Virus record (IMG/VR): IMGVR_UViG_3300021405_000018
Location: 1 to 52,064 of that record
From: a virus
DNA: 52,064 bases
Direction: 5' to 3' (one strand)
Positions 6,362-16,037 of the stretch are shown in pieces (positions within the stretch are counted from its first letter, which is position 1; every line of letters begins with the position of its first letter). The position numbers and the translations under genes are program-made. Under the pieces are notes generated by a model. That model ran no database searches. It had not been told where the DNA came from and was given only the letters and a program-made list of their open reading frames with translations.

Positions 6362-9222
6362 TGGCCGACGCTAAGCCTATTCGTATCCCCCTCATTGAGC
6401 CGCTAGAGACCCGGGATACGACCACCCTCTACGATGCGAAGGGTGTCAACACCGTAACGGACAAGACACCCCGAGGCATGCTGATGGCCCGTAAGCGGCC
6501 AGGGCTGGTGTTTGCCTCGCAGGGTGTGGTAGGTACTGGTCAGGGCATCACCAACTACCAGAACCACCTCTACTCCATCAGTGGGGATTACCTCAACGTC
6601 CTCAGTGGGACGAGTGCGTCGCTGACGGCCCTCCTCTCAACGAACTCGGCGGCCTTCGGCGACCGGGTCGGTCCCATGACGGTGGGCTTCAATGGCTACC
6701 TCTATGTCATGGGCGGCACCACTAGCGGCGGCACTGCCCTCAATGATGTGTGGAGGAGTGCGGACGGCATCAACTGGGGGGAGATTACTACTAGTGCGCC
6801 GTGGGCTGCACGCTCCAAGGGGCAGGCACTGGTGTTCAACAACAAGCTCTACATCATGGGCGGTGCTGCTAGTGCGACGGGCACTCACTATGGGGATGTG
6901 TGGAGTACTTCCGATGGCATTAACTGGACACAGCTTAATGCTGCTGCGTGGCCGGGGCGTCGGCGCTTTGGTGCAACCGTAGCCAACAACCTCATGTGGA
7001 TTGCAGGAGGGGCTGGCCCAACAGACACGCTGAGCCCCGATGGTCTCTACCCCAACACAAAGTACAACGATGTCTGGTACAGCAGCAACGGGTCTGCGTG
7101 GACGCAAGCCACCGGCCTGATGGGTGCCCCGTGGATTGCACGGAGCGACTTCGCATTCTATGGCGTAGGCACATCCCTCTATGTCTGCGGAGGCCTTCTG
7201 ATTGATGCCTTCTCCAATGCAACCTCAGACCTATGGACTGACAACGGAACTGGAGGCACAACATGGTCTCTCGTAAGCGCAAACCCCTTTGGAGTAGCCT
7301 CGTCGGGACTATGGCCAATCGCCGCATTCGATTCCGCCGGTCAAGGCTTCTCGATACCGAGTGCATCGATTACGCTGACTGGTGGCAATGGTTCTGGTGC
7401 TGCGGCCTTCGGCTTTGTAGACGTAGATGATGACCCTGACACTGACTTCGAAGGTGGGCAGTATGTTGAGGTGACCTTCAGTAATGTGGGATCAGGTTAT
7501 ACGATCCCACCGACGATCAGCTTCAATACGACCAACGAGGGCTTCAATGTAGCCGCCTATGCGATGCTCAACGGCACGTCCAACGGTGGCTCGAAGGCCA
7601 TGCGTGTCGCCGTCCTCAACGGGATAACGTACGTGCTGGAGGTCGAAGCAACCGGCACCTATGACCACGTCCTCTGGTCCACAACCAACGGCACCACGTT
7701 CACGAACACGAACACGAACTTCTCCGCAGGCTGGACGCCTCGCGACGGGGAGTTCTTCGCCTATGGCAACCTCTGGTTCACTAGCGGCCTGGACGGCAGC
7801 AACATCTACTACAACGATGTGTGGCACATCACCATCGGTGGGGGATCGTTCGCCCTCAACCCAACCGTACCTAACCTGTTCTACCACTTCAATCAGACCT
7901 CCTCGACAGTAACGAGCCCCTTGCTAGTCTTCAAGTCCACTGCGGACCTGTATGACTTCAATGCCAATCTCTCACTGTTGACGAAGCTGACTACGGTTGC
8001 TAACTACCCTACTACTACGGTGCCAGGACTGGTCGTGCTGGACACCTACTTCTTCGTCATGGACCCGCAAGGGCGCATCTGGAATTCGAACATCAACGAC
8101 CCTACAACGTGGGTCGCTACGCAGGTTATCTCGATGGAGAACGAGCCGAACGGCGGGGTGGCAATTGCCAAGCTCGGGCCGTTCGTTGTGGCCTTCGGAC
8201 AATGGACTACGGAGTTCTTCTACGACAACGGGATTGCGCCCCCGGCGAGTCCGCTCGCCCCTGAATCATCCCTGCCGTTCGACGTAGGTTGCGTCAATGG
8301 GGAAAGCGTGCGTGAGATGCAAGGCAACATCATCTGGATCGGTACGACCAAGATCGAAGGTCAGGGCGTCTACATGTTCCAGAACTACACCCCCGTCAGG
8401 ATCAGTACACCCTTTGTCGATCGTATCTTGCAGGCTGACCCCCTCACTAACATCTCGGCCCTCAACCTGGATGCTTCAGGCTACTCGATCTACATCCTGA
8501 CGCTCCACACCTCCAACATCACACTGGTGTATAACTTCGCCAATCAGGTATGGGACGTATGGACTAGTACGACAGCCAACCAGACTGTCGCCATCCAGGG
8601 TCTGACGAGCGACCCCTATGGGCTGGTGACGGCTAGTGCAACAGGACATGGCCTCTCCGATGGCGACCCTGTACTGGTTGCGGGCGCATCTAATGCTGGG
8701 TATAACGGCTTCCAGAATGCACAGGTCGTAAGCCCGAATGTGTTCCAGTACGTGCTGACGGCGAACCCCGGCACCAATGCCGGTACGGCGACGCTGACGA
8801 ACTACACGGAGAACTGCTTTAGCCCGATTGCCTCGGCACAAATCCTGGATATCGACTACCTGCAAGACCCCACGAATGGGCAAATCTATACGCAGGGCAT
8901 CCTGAACTACAACGACCTGGGCAACCCGATCAATGTGCGGCTGGTGACCGAACGGTGGGATGGTGACACGAGCGAGTGGAAGTTGTGCAGGCGCATCTCC
9001 CTGCTAGGAGACATCGTACAGTCGAACTGCATGATCGCCTACACCGACAACGATTACCAGTCCTACTCCGCGTTCCGCACGATGGCCCTAAACGATGGTC
9101 AGCGGGCTACGGTGGCGGGCGCAGGACGCTTTAGGCGCAGGGCATTCCAGATTCGCCACACCGCATTCACACCCTTCAGGGCAGCGTTCCTGGAGCTGGA
9201 AGTAGTTAAAGGAGGTTTCTGA
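6361..9222 (+). CDS. P22 gp10-like tail protein with an inserted kelch propeller (953 aa)
   Basis: The first 90 residues and about residues 510-953 resemble P22 gp10 packaged-DNA stabilisation proteins (GVDNGESVREMQ-like block, NIIWIGTTKIEGQGVYMF, MEGYSIYIL-like strands). P22 gp10 itself is about 470 residues. The extra residues, about 105-495, contain kelch-type blades: (L)YVMGG, LYIMGG, MWIAGG, LYVCGG and NLWFTSG, each followed by a [ND]-x-[VL]-W-x-[ST] element. Inside the kelch block residues 336-400 form a further small domain with GSGYTIPPTISF. So it looks like a domain in a domain in a tail-hub protein. Expected at the portal-distal tail; the insertion probably projects outward. Confidence 0.75.
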   Translation: MADAKPIRIPLIEPLETRDTTTLYDAKGVNTVTDKTPRGMLMARKRPGLVFASQGVVGTGQGITNYQNHLYSISGDYLNVLSGTSASLTALLSTNSAAFGDRVGPMTVGFNGYLYVMGGTTSGGTALNDVWRSADGINWGEITTSAPWAARSKGQALVFNNKLYIMGGAASATGTHYGDVWSTSDGINWTQLNAAAWPGRRRFGATVANNLMWIAGGAGPTDTLSPDGLYPNTKYNDVWYSSNGSAWTQATGLMGAPWIARSDFAFYGVGTSLYVCGGLLIDAFSNATSDLWTDNGTGGTTWSLVSANPFGVASSGLWPIAAFDSAGQGFSIPSASITLTGGNGSGAAAFGFVDVDDDPDTDFEGGQYVEVTFSNVGSGYTIPPTISFNTTNEGFNVAAYAMLNGTSNGGSKAMRVAVLNGITYVLEVEATGTYDHVLWSTTNGTTFTNTNTNFSAGWTPRDGEFFAYGNLWFTSGLDGSNIYYNDVWHITIGGGSFALNPTVPNLFYHFNQTSSTVTSPLLVFKSTADLYDFNANLSLLTKLTTVANYPTTTVPGLVVLDTYFFVMDPQGRIWNSNINDPTTWVATQVISMENEPNGGVAIAKLGPFVVAFGQWTTEFFYDNGIAPPASPLAPESSLPFDVGCVNGESVREMQGNIIWIGTTKIEGQGVYMFQNYTPVRISTPFVDRILQADPLTNISALNLDASGYSIYILTLHTSNITLVYNFANQVWDVWTSTTANQTVAIQGLTSDPYGLVTASATGHGLSDGDPVLVAGASNAGYNGFQNAQVVSPNVFQYVLTANPGTNAGTATLTNYTENCFSPIASAQILDIDYLQDPTNGQIYTQGILNYNDLGNPINVRLVTERWDGDTSEWKLCRRISLLGDIVQSNCMIAYTDNDYQSYSAFRTMALNDGQRATVAGAGRFRRRAFQIRHTAFTPFRAAFLELEVVKGGF

Positions 9223-9725
9223 TGGAAGCCATTACAGTTGAGCCCTTCACCAGGGAACTAGCTACAGAGATTACACCCCTTGGGCAGGAAGCCTGGAACG
9301 AGTGCTCTGTGATAAAGAAGGATACATGCGCCTACCACGGGCAGCGCGGCCTTCCTATCGACCCCAACATCGAGCAGTACCTTCGTCTGGCAGACAATGG
9401 TGCCCTGGTAGCTATGACACTACGTATAGATGGTGTCCTGCACGGCTATGCCCTTATGGTCCTCTACTATAGCCTGCACCTCAAGAATGAGCTATGCGGG
9501 AATGTGGACACCTTCTACATCCAGCCAGACTATCGCCGCTTCATGCCAAGGTTCATGTCGATGGTCGAGGACGAGTTCCGGTCACGTAACGTAAGTATTG
9601 TGGGCTGGCCTGTAACCATGACAGGCAAGCTGTTCGACATCCTCAAGAAGCGCGGGTATATCGCAGACGATGTCATTATGGAACTGAAGCTGAAAGACCT
9701 TCCGAGGGGTGAATCATGTGTGTAG
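9222..9725 (+). CDS. GNAT-fold acetyltransferase-like protein (167 aa)
   Basis: A strong ribosome site (AAGGAGG) precedes the start, which overlaps the gp10-like stop. The layout of strands and helices (GALVAMTLRIDGVLHGYALMV, NVDTFYIQPDYRR, KLFDILKKRGYIADDVIMELKL) is that of the GNAT fold. Such a gene often sits between tail-tube and ejection-protein genes in podoviruses; the substrate is unknown. The acetyl-CoA loop Q/RxxGxG/A is degenerate (YIQPDYRRFMPRFM), so activity is uncertain. Confidence 0.65.
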   Translation: MEAITVEPFTRELATEITPLGQEAWNECSVIKKDTCAYHGQRGLPIDPNIEQYLRLADNGALVAMTLRIDGVLHGYALMVLYYSLHLKNELCGNVDTFYIQPDYRRFMPRFMSMVEDEFRSRNVSIVGWPVTMTGKLFDILKKRGYIADDVIMELKLKDLPRGESCV

Positions 9726-10912
9726 TTGCAGGAGCAGTTGGTGCAGTTGCGGGTGGGATTGGCTCGCTTGCTAATAGTTTTGGGGGTGGAGGCGGTGTGC
9801 CCTCCGGGGCGCAGGCTGTCTATAATCCGCAGTCGCTAGGGCAGGACCTGACAGGTATCCTCTCGGGTGGCTTGTCTGCGGGCCTTGGTATTAGTGGCCT
9901 TGCTGGCGGCAACCTGAACCAGCTACAGGCAGGAGCGGCTGCGGCCAACCCATTCGGTAGCCAGTCCAACAAGTACTACGGCCCACTACAGAACCTTCTT
10001 GGCGGCGGGCTCCAGAACCAGATCGCAGGTACGCAGGCCGGTGAGCAGAGCGTACTCAACAGCATCACAGGCAACCAGTACATCGGTAGCAACACGGGGC
10101 TGCTGTCGCAGATGGGTAACATCTCGACGCCGGGGGTGACTGCGTCCTTGCAGAATCAGGTCAACAACCCAACGCAGCTCCTGTCGTCAGTCAATCAGGG
10201 GAACAGCCAGATCAGTAATGTGCTAGGTCAGAACCCCTACTCCTTCACCCAGGGTGAGCAGTTCCAGTACAACCAGGGTATGGGCGCTGTGAATGCCTCG
10301 CTGGCGGCGCAAGGTATGGTGGGCTCCGGCAATCAGATGATCAGCCTGGAGAACTACGGCCAGAACTTCGCATCGCAGGCCACACAGCAGAACCTCAACA
10401 ATCTGTTCACCGCCAACTCGCAGGCGCAGGGTTTGCAGGGCATCGTGAACCAGATGGGCACCAATCAGTTCAATGAGACAGCGGGCCTCGGCAACTATCT
10501 GACAGGGCAGCAGCAACAGAGCTTCGGCAACCAGCTTAGCACGCAGCAGCTCTACACCGGGCAGCAGCAGGATACGGCGCAGAACCTGATGAATCTTCTG
10601 TCAGGGCAGGTAGGCATCGGTAGTCAGGGGCTTCAGGCTTTTGAAGGGCTCATCCCCGGCCTCCTCACGGCGACGCAGGCATCGCAGTCTAGTCCTGGTA
10701 CGGCTGGTGGTATCCTTGCAAACCTGGGTGTGGCGAATCAGGCAAGCGCAGGTAACCTTGCCAGTGGTATTGGTGGACTTGCCAATGGTATTGGCAATAT
10801 GCTCAGCGGCGTCAACCTTGGTGGCGGCGGTATCAGCACAATGGGTAGCGAGAACCCCGGCGCTTCCTCAACATCAACCCCGGACGACCTCATCTCGGGT
10901 TACACAGGATAA
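9716..10912 (+). CDS. Gln/Gly/Asn-rich internal virion (ejection) protein (398 aa)
   Basis: The start overlaps GNAT by 10 nt. The product opens with a small hydrophobic stretch (VVAGAVGAVAGGIGSLANSF) and is then dominated by Gln, Asn, Gly and Ser with many NQ and QQ pairs. Position and composition match the first of the three internal ejection proteins of P22/T7-type phages, expelled into the cell with DNA. No enzymatic motif. Confidence 0.6.
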   Translation: MCVVAGAVGAVAGGIGSLANSFGGGGGVPSGAQAVYNPQSLGQDLTGILSGGLSAGLGISGLAGGNLNQLQAGAAAANPFGSQSNKYYGPLQNLLGGGLQNQIAGTQAGEQSVLNSITGNQYIGSNTGLLSQMGNISTPGVTASLQNQVNNPTQLLSSVNQGNSQISNVLGQNPYSFTQGEQFQYNQGMGAVNASLAAQGMVGSGNQMISLENYGQNFASQATQQNLNNLFTANSQAQGLQGIVNQMGTNQFNETAGLGNYLTGQQQQSFGNQLSTQQLYTGQQQDTAQNLMNLLSGQVGIGSQGLQAFEGLIPGLLTATQASQSSPGTAGGILANLGVANQASAGNLASGIGGLANGIGNMLSGVNLGGGGISTMGSENPGASSTSTPDDLISGYTG

Positions 10913-10921
10913 GGAGGCGGT

Positions 10922-12145
10922 ATGCCATTCAGTATGCAAGCCCCAAACAATCTGGTGCAGTCTGCGTTCGACGCCTACAATGCGCCGATCCAGTCGCAAA
11001 TCCTCCAGCAGGACCTTTCCCTCAAGAAAGAGGAGGTCGTAGCACAACAGATGGCTATCCAGAACCAGATCGGTATCCAGCAGGACATGACCAAGATTTG
11101 GGGTCCTGGTGGGATCGGCTCGGCGCAGGATGCCACAGATAACCCGTCCATCGACCAGATGCCCAAGTTCATGGCCACAGCACAGTCCCTTGCGATGCAC
11201 GGACAGCCGCAGGCCGCAATGACTATGCTCTCGACAGCAAGCCTGTTGGGGATGAGGCAGGCAGAGACGCAGAAGTATGCACAGCAAGCTACATGGCGGC
11301 AGCTTGAGGTTGCCGGGTCGGCGCTCGGTGGCGTGAAGGCGGGCGATCAGGCCTCGGAGGATGTTGCACTCGCAACCATGCGGGCGCAAGGTATCGACCC
11401 TGCCAAGTACGGACTCGTCGGCGATATCGCTAGTGACTGGGACAAGATCCCTGCCCTCTCGCAGTCTGCCATGTCTCGTGCCCAGCAGATACATCAGGCC
11501 GACAGGGACCGTACGTTTGCGGAGAAGGTGCAGCAGGACCACTTCCACGATTCGGTTGCATCGATGCGCCTGGGGCAAGGTGCCCAGCGTATTACCATTG
11601 CTAACGGCAATCTTGACCTTCACCAGAAGGAGTTTGTCGACAAGCAGAACGAGGAGAACAAGCGTGATGCTCGGGCGCAGGATGGCCTCGACCTCAAGAC
11701 CAATGACCGTAACGACAAGATTCTCGCTAACGCCCGTCGCGTCACCTCGGTCGATGTCCAGCAGGCGGATGGTGTGGTGCAGTCTGATAGCCGCACCTCG
11801 GGTATTGCACCCCCGCTCCAGAAGGCTATTGCACGGATGGCAGCACGGTATGCCAAGGACGACGTAGCTCATGAGTACGGGCAGGATGCGCCTCCCGGAG
11901 CCTACGACGCAGCCCTGTCGAAGGCACTGGACAAGATGGAGAAGCGCGGTGACTTCAAGCAGGCGCAGAGCAGCGACTACAAGTTCAACGCCCCAGTGCC
12001 TGCTGCACCAAAGTACTCGCCCGTAAAGCCGCCGATCCCCTCTACACCGAAGGGTATCCCGGAAGGTAGCAAGGTCATTGGCAAGACGCCCGATGGGTCG
12101 AAGGATGTGTGGCAGGACCCGAAGGGTAACAAATGGACTGAATGA
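10922..12145 (+). CDS. Internal virion (ejection) protein, helical (407 aa)
   Basis: Strong ribosome site AAGGAGG. Residues 1-300 are predicted helical with many Gln and Lys (SQILQQDLSLKKEEVVAQQM); the C-terminus (residues 335-407) is Pro/Lys rich and ends with DGSKDVWQDPKGNKWTE. It sits between two other candidate ejection proteins and overlaps the next gene by 4 nt, so the three are probably made together and packed in the head. Confidence 0.6.
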   Translation: MPFSMQAPNNLVQSAFDAYNAPIQSQILQQDLSLKKEEVVAQQMAIQNQIGIQQDMTKIWGPGGIGSAQDATDNPSIDQMPKFMATAQSLAMHGQPQAAMTMLSTASLLGMRQAETQKYAQQATWRQLEVAGSALGGVKAGDQASEDVALATMRAQGIDPAKYGLVGDIASDWDKIPALSQSAMSRAQQIHQADRDRTFAEKVQQDHFHDSVASMRLGQGAQRITIANGNLDLHQKEFVDKQNEENKRDARAQDGLDLKTNDRNDKILANARRVTSVDVQQADGVVQSDSRTSGIAPPLQKAIARMAARYAKDDVAHEYGQDAPPGAYDAALSKALDKMEKRGDFKQAQSSDYKFNAPVPAAPKYSPVKPPIPSTPKGIPEGSKVIGKTPDGSKDVWQDPKGNKWTE

Positions 12146-14724
12146 TGGCACAACCCTATATGGGGGACGTTGTCCCCGGCGCAGCACCACCGTCCAACGA
12201 TGGGCCTAAGCCCTACGAGGGGACGGTCGTGCCTATGCAGAGTGCATTGGCGAAGGCTCCTCCGCAGGCACCACAGGCGCAGCCTCAAGCACCGCAGGGG
12301 CCGCAGCCCTATAGTGGGCCAGTGCAGCAGGCCCCGACGACGACTACCCAGGCGGTAGAGCAGCGTTCGCAGAAGTCGTCTCAGGAGTTGACGAAGGAGT
12401 TCTACTCCATGCAGAACGGTAGTGCCCACCAAAGGGCGCAGCAGGCCATTGCCCGGTTCAACTTCGATGACATGATGAAGAACGACCAGGGCTTCAAGGC
12501 ATTCGTGGCAGGGGCATTCCCTGAGGTACCGCTCGAAGCAACGAAGGCTCTGTTCGCCAAGGTAGGGGCCGCTGCATTCAACAAGATTGGGCAGACCAAT
12601 ATCGGCAAGTCCCTCATCGCCTACTATCAGGCAGGCAAGGATGCGTCCGCACTGGCCGACGACCTGATCAAGCACGACCGCCAGTCCACTGCGCGGGAGC
12701 TACAACTTAAGAAGGACAACGACGAGTTCTTCAAGGCCAACCCGCACTACAAGGCCTTCGATGAGGAGGTCTATCACGCTGGCGAAGACCCTAGCTACAA
12801 GCTCTCCCCGGAGGCTGCCTACTACAAGAAGACCTACCTCGACCCCCGCAAGCAGCGGTTCGACTTCAGTGTGCAGGAGGCCAAGCGCCTGGGCGTGCAG
12901 TTGCCTGACGACATGGTAGACCTCGACAAGTACATGCACCGGCAGTACATGGAGCCGAAGCAGGGGCAGACGTTCTTCAAGACCTTGCAGGATGTGGTTG
13001 ATCCGAATGAGATGTTGCTCAACCACCCATCGACGCGGGGCTTCAGCAGGGACCCGGAGATTTTCCAGGTGCCCAACGCAGGCGTGGTGCAGTCCGCCCA
13101 CACCGGTGAGCGGGGTGGCTACATGATCGACCCTGGCTCACGCATCGTTGACATCTATAAGGGTGGGAAGGTCATTGACCGAGGCAGTATCGTTACCGAT
13201 CCCATTACGGGCGACCGGTCCATTGCCACCAAGAACGGCGGCCTGTGGGACATGGAACGTGGCACGACGAAGGAGATTGAAGCCCATACACCTGCCCGGT
13301 ACTTCAAGAGTGCAGCGGCCTCGATGACGGAGGCGCAGACACAGATCGATGACACCATTGCGAACGCCAAGTTCCTGCAAGGCCTAAAGACGAGCCCGAG
13401 CCTGCTGAAGCATGCCGTGCCCGAAGGTGTGAGGCCGCCTGACAAGTCCTGGGAGAAGGTTGACATCCCCGGCTACAAGGGCTTCGACGGTTGGCACTTC
13501 AATCCGAAAATGGCGAACGTCCTCAACGACTACACCGGCACGAAGATGGACACCAACACCATGATGCAGGGGGTGAATCGCATCATGCAAGGGTCGATCT
13601 TCCTTGACCCGCTGAAGCACTTGTTCAATGTGGAGTTCCATGCGGCGATGCAAGCGGGCCTGTTTGGTGGATTGACGCGGACACTCCAGGGTGGAGTGCG
13701 CCTGCTGACTCCGGGGGAGCAGACCCTCACCCGGCAGGCCATCGAAGGGGTGATCAACAAGGACCCGAAGTACTTGCAGTATGTGAAGGAGAGCCCCGGC
13801 TTGCGGGGGGCGAACAACGCTGTGCGGGACTACGGCAACCAGCTCCTGAAGCAGATGGGTAAGGACCCCAATCAACTAAATACGATGGCGAAGGCGCTCG
13901 GCTACGGCACGGGCGTCAACTTCATCCGTGCGGCCTATCGTGGGTCCAATGCCACCCTATGGGGCGTAGGCGACATGATCCTCTACAAGAGCTTTCTGGC
14001 CTCGGAGATTGAACACCCAGGGGCGACCAAGGCGCAGATCAGCAGCCTTGTGGGTGAGCACGTCCCAACGTATGTTGTGCCCTCAACCATCCTCGGGTCG
14101 AGGTCGTTCTCGAAGCTGGTGCAGAACCCCTGGTTCCTGGGCTTCTCCCGCTACGAGTACAACCGGGCGGCCAGCTACGGCAACCTCCTGAAGGGCCTTG
14201 TCAAGCCGAACGAACTGGAGGACACGGGCCAGTCGATGGACCAGATTGCCTCCCTCATCTTCCATACCGCAGTGACCTACCCGATGGTCAACCACGCCAT
14301 CCAGAAGATGACGAACAATCCCAACGCCTCGCTCGGGTGGTATGGGCCGTACTCCTACATCGGCGCAGGGGAGGACTACGCCGCAGGCAAGAAGACCTTT
14401 GCGCAGGCCGCAGTGCAGACGGCAGTACGCCCAAGTGCAGCGGTCGAGACTGCCGCCGAACTATACTATGGCAAGGAGCTATGGAAGGATGGCGGCAAGG
14501 ACCTCTACCATAGCGCCGGGGAGTTCGGCAAGTACCTGATGGGTAAGACCTACCCCACGCAGGCTATCATGCGGGTGGCAAGCCCACCGAAGGGTGTGAC
14601 GCCGAAGCAGGCCGTCCGGCAGTTCGCCCTTGACTTCATCGGCATCAAGGACCCCACACCGCAGCAGGAAGCGGCCATCACCAAGTACGCTGCCCTTGAA
14701 CTTAAGCGGAGGGCCAAGAAATGA
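12142..14724 (+). CDS. Large internal virion (ejection) protein (860 aa)
   Basis: ATGATG start in overlap with the previous gene. It is by far the largest of the three ejection candidates, as expected for the gp16-like or T7 gp16-like partner. The first 80 residues are Pro/Gln/Ala rich; the rest is helical with amphipathic segments. I see no lytic transglycosylase motif. The end (ALELKRRAKK) overlaps the ATP-grasp gene by 4 nt. Confidence 0.6.
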   Translation: MMAQPYMGDVVPGAAPPSNDGPKPYEGTVVPMQSALAKAPPQAPQAQPQAPQGPQPYSGPVQQAPTTTTQAVEQRSQKSSQELTKEFYSMQNGSAHQRAQQAIARFNFDDMMKNDQGFKAFVAGAFPEVPLEATKALFAKVGAAAFNKIGQTNIGKSLIAYYQAGKDASALADDLIKHDRQSTARELQLKKDNDEFFKANPHYKAFDEEVYHAGEDPSYKLSPEAAYYKKTYLDPRKQRFDFSVQEAKRLGVQLPDDMVDLDKYMHRQYMEPKQGQTFFKTLQDVVDPNEMLLNHPSTRGFSRDPEIFQVPNAGVVQSAHTGERGGYMIDPGSRIVDIYKGGKVIDRGSIVTDPITGDRSIATKNGGLWDMERGTTKEIEAHTPARYFKSAAASMTEAQTQIDDTIANAKFLQGLKTSPSLLKHAVPEGVRPPDKSWEKVDIPGYKGFDGWHFNPKMANVLNDYTGTKMDTNTMMQGVNRIMQGSIFLDPLKHLFNVEFHAAMQAGLFGGLTRTLQGGVRLLTPGEQTLTRQAIEGVINKDPKYLQYVKESPGLRGANNAVRDYGNQLLKQMGKDPNQLNTMAKALGYGTGVNFIRAAYRGSNATLWGVGDMILYKSFLASEIEHPGATKAQISSLVGEHVPTYVVPSTILGSRSFSKLVQNPWFLGFSRYEYNRAASYGNLLKGLVKPNELEDTGQSMDQIASLIFHTAVTYPMVNHAIQKMTNNPNASLGWYGPYSYIGAGEDYAAGKKTFAQAAVQTAVRPSAAVETAAELYYGKELWKDGGKDLYHSAGEFGKYLMGKTYPTQAIMRVASPPKGVTPKQAVRQFALDFIGIKDPTPQQEAAITKYAALELKRRAKK

Positions 14725-16037
14725 AAGTCCTCGTCATCGATACCTATGGCGTAGCTGTGGACTTCTGCCTGCGTTGCCAGTGGGCAGGCCACGATGTGAA
14801 GCACTACCTGTCACCGGGCAAGTATGACTGCGTCGGCAAGGGCCTCACCCACCGCGTATCAAACTGGCGTGACCACATGAAGTGGGCCGACATCATCGTA
14901 TGCACGGCCTCGGCCAAGTACGGCTGGGAAATGGAGAACTACTATGAAGCAGGCTATCCTATCTTTGGTGCTAATGAGGACTGCGCCAAGCTCGAACTGG
15001 ATCGTTGTGTCGGTATGGAAACTCTTACAAACCACGATATTGATGTCCTCCCTTATACTCGCTTCTCTCGCTACGATGATGCTCTTCGCCATGTTCGGGC
15101 TACTGGGGGAAGCTATGCTTGCAAACCTATAGGGGATGCGGACCGAGCACTCAGCTATGTGGCATCGGGGCCTGACGACATGATATCGATGATGCGTCGG
15201 GCCAAGCGCATGCACGGGGAGGCCAAGCAGGACTTCATCCTCCAGCAGAAGGCAGGCGGGATTGAGTTCGCTGTGGGCGGATGGTTCGGCCCACATGGAT
15301 TCAACAACGTATGGGAGGAGAACTTCGAACACAAGAAGTTCTTTGCTGGGGACACGGGCGTCAACACCGGCGAAATGGGCACGGCCATGAAGTACACGGA
15401 CGAGAGCAAGCTCGGCGAGATGCTGCTACGCCCACTGGAACGTGCCCTGAAAGCCCTGAAGTTCTGCGGCAACATCGACATCTCCGTCATGATCGATGAG
15501 AAGGGCAAGCCATGGCCTCTCGAATTCACCATGCGCATGGGCTGGCCCGCCTTCTACCTAAACCAGCACCTCCACAAGGGTGACCCTGTCCAGTGGATGT
15601 ACGACCTCGTCCACGGACGTGACAGCCTGAAGGTCAGCTACGACCACTGCATCGGCGTATGTGTGGTGGGGCCTAACTTCCCCCACAACTCGAAGGTCGC
15701 CGACGAGTGTGAAGGCATCCCTATCTATGGTATCAACCACGACAACATTGCCAACGTCCACTTCTGTGAAGTGATGGCATGTTCGGAGGAAGTATATGAA
15801 GAAGGTAAGTGGCGTTCTGTGGACCTGTTTGCCACTGCTGGCAGTTGGCCACTCGTTGTATGTGGTACTGGACCGTCTGTGGTACGGGCGAAGAAGCAGG
15901 CATACGATGTGATTGGGCAGATCAGGATTCCCAACTCGCATGGGCACCGCCCTGATATTGGGGACCGCTGCAAGGACCACATCAAGCAGCTCCAGTCGAT
16001 GGGCTATGCCAAGTCATGGGAGTACGGTGATGCCTAA
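14721..16037 (+). CDS. ATP-grasp ligase, PurD-like (438 aa)
   Basis: Begins MKVLVIDTYGVAVDFCLRC like the N-domain of phosphoribosylamine-glycine ligase. It continues with an ATP-grasp core: YACKPIGDADRALSYVASGP, FILQQKAGGIEFAVGGWF, TGVNTGEMGTAMKY (matching NTGGMG of PurD) and GKPWPLEFTMRMGWPAF (matching the Mg/ATP-binding EFNARFGDPE). The Asn and Asp of that last motif are changed to Thr and Trp, so catalysis or substrate may differ from PurD. Embedded among virion genes with 4- and 8-nt overlaps. Role could be nucleotide supply or peptide/nucleobase modification; not resolvable by eye. Confidence 0.75.
   Translation: MKVLVIDTYGVAVDFCLRCQWAGHDVKHYLSPGKYDCVGKGLTHRVSNWRDHMKWADIIVCTASAKYGWEMENYYEAGYPIFGANEDCAKLELDRCVGMETLTNHDIDVLPYTRFSRYDDALRHVRATGGSYACKPIGDADRALSYVASGPDDMISMMRRAKRMHGEAKQDFILQQKAGGIEFAVGGWFGPHGFNNVWEENFEHKKFFAGDTGVNTGEMGTAMKYTDESKLGEMLLRPLERALKALKFCGNIDISVMIDEKGKPWPLEFTMRMGWPAFYLNQHLHKGDPVQWMYDLVHGRDSLKVSYDHCIGVCVVGPNFPHNSKVADECEGIPIYGINHDNIANVHFCEVMACSEEVYEEGKWRSVDLFATAGSWPLVVCGTGPSVVRAKKQAYDVIGQIRIPNSHGHRPDIGDRCKDHIKQLQSMGYAKSWEYGDA

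Noticed and set aside
10874-12190. 438-aa minus-strand open frame across an ejection-protein gene
   Set aside because: Antisense shadow; the plus-strand gene has a strong ribosome site and overlaps its neighbours correctly.
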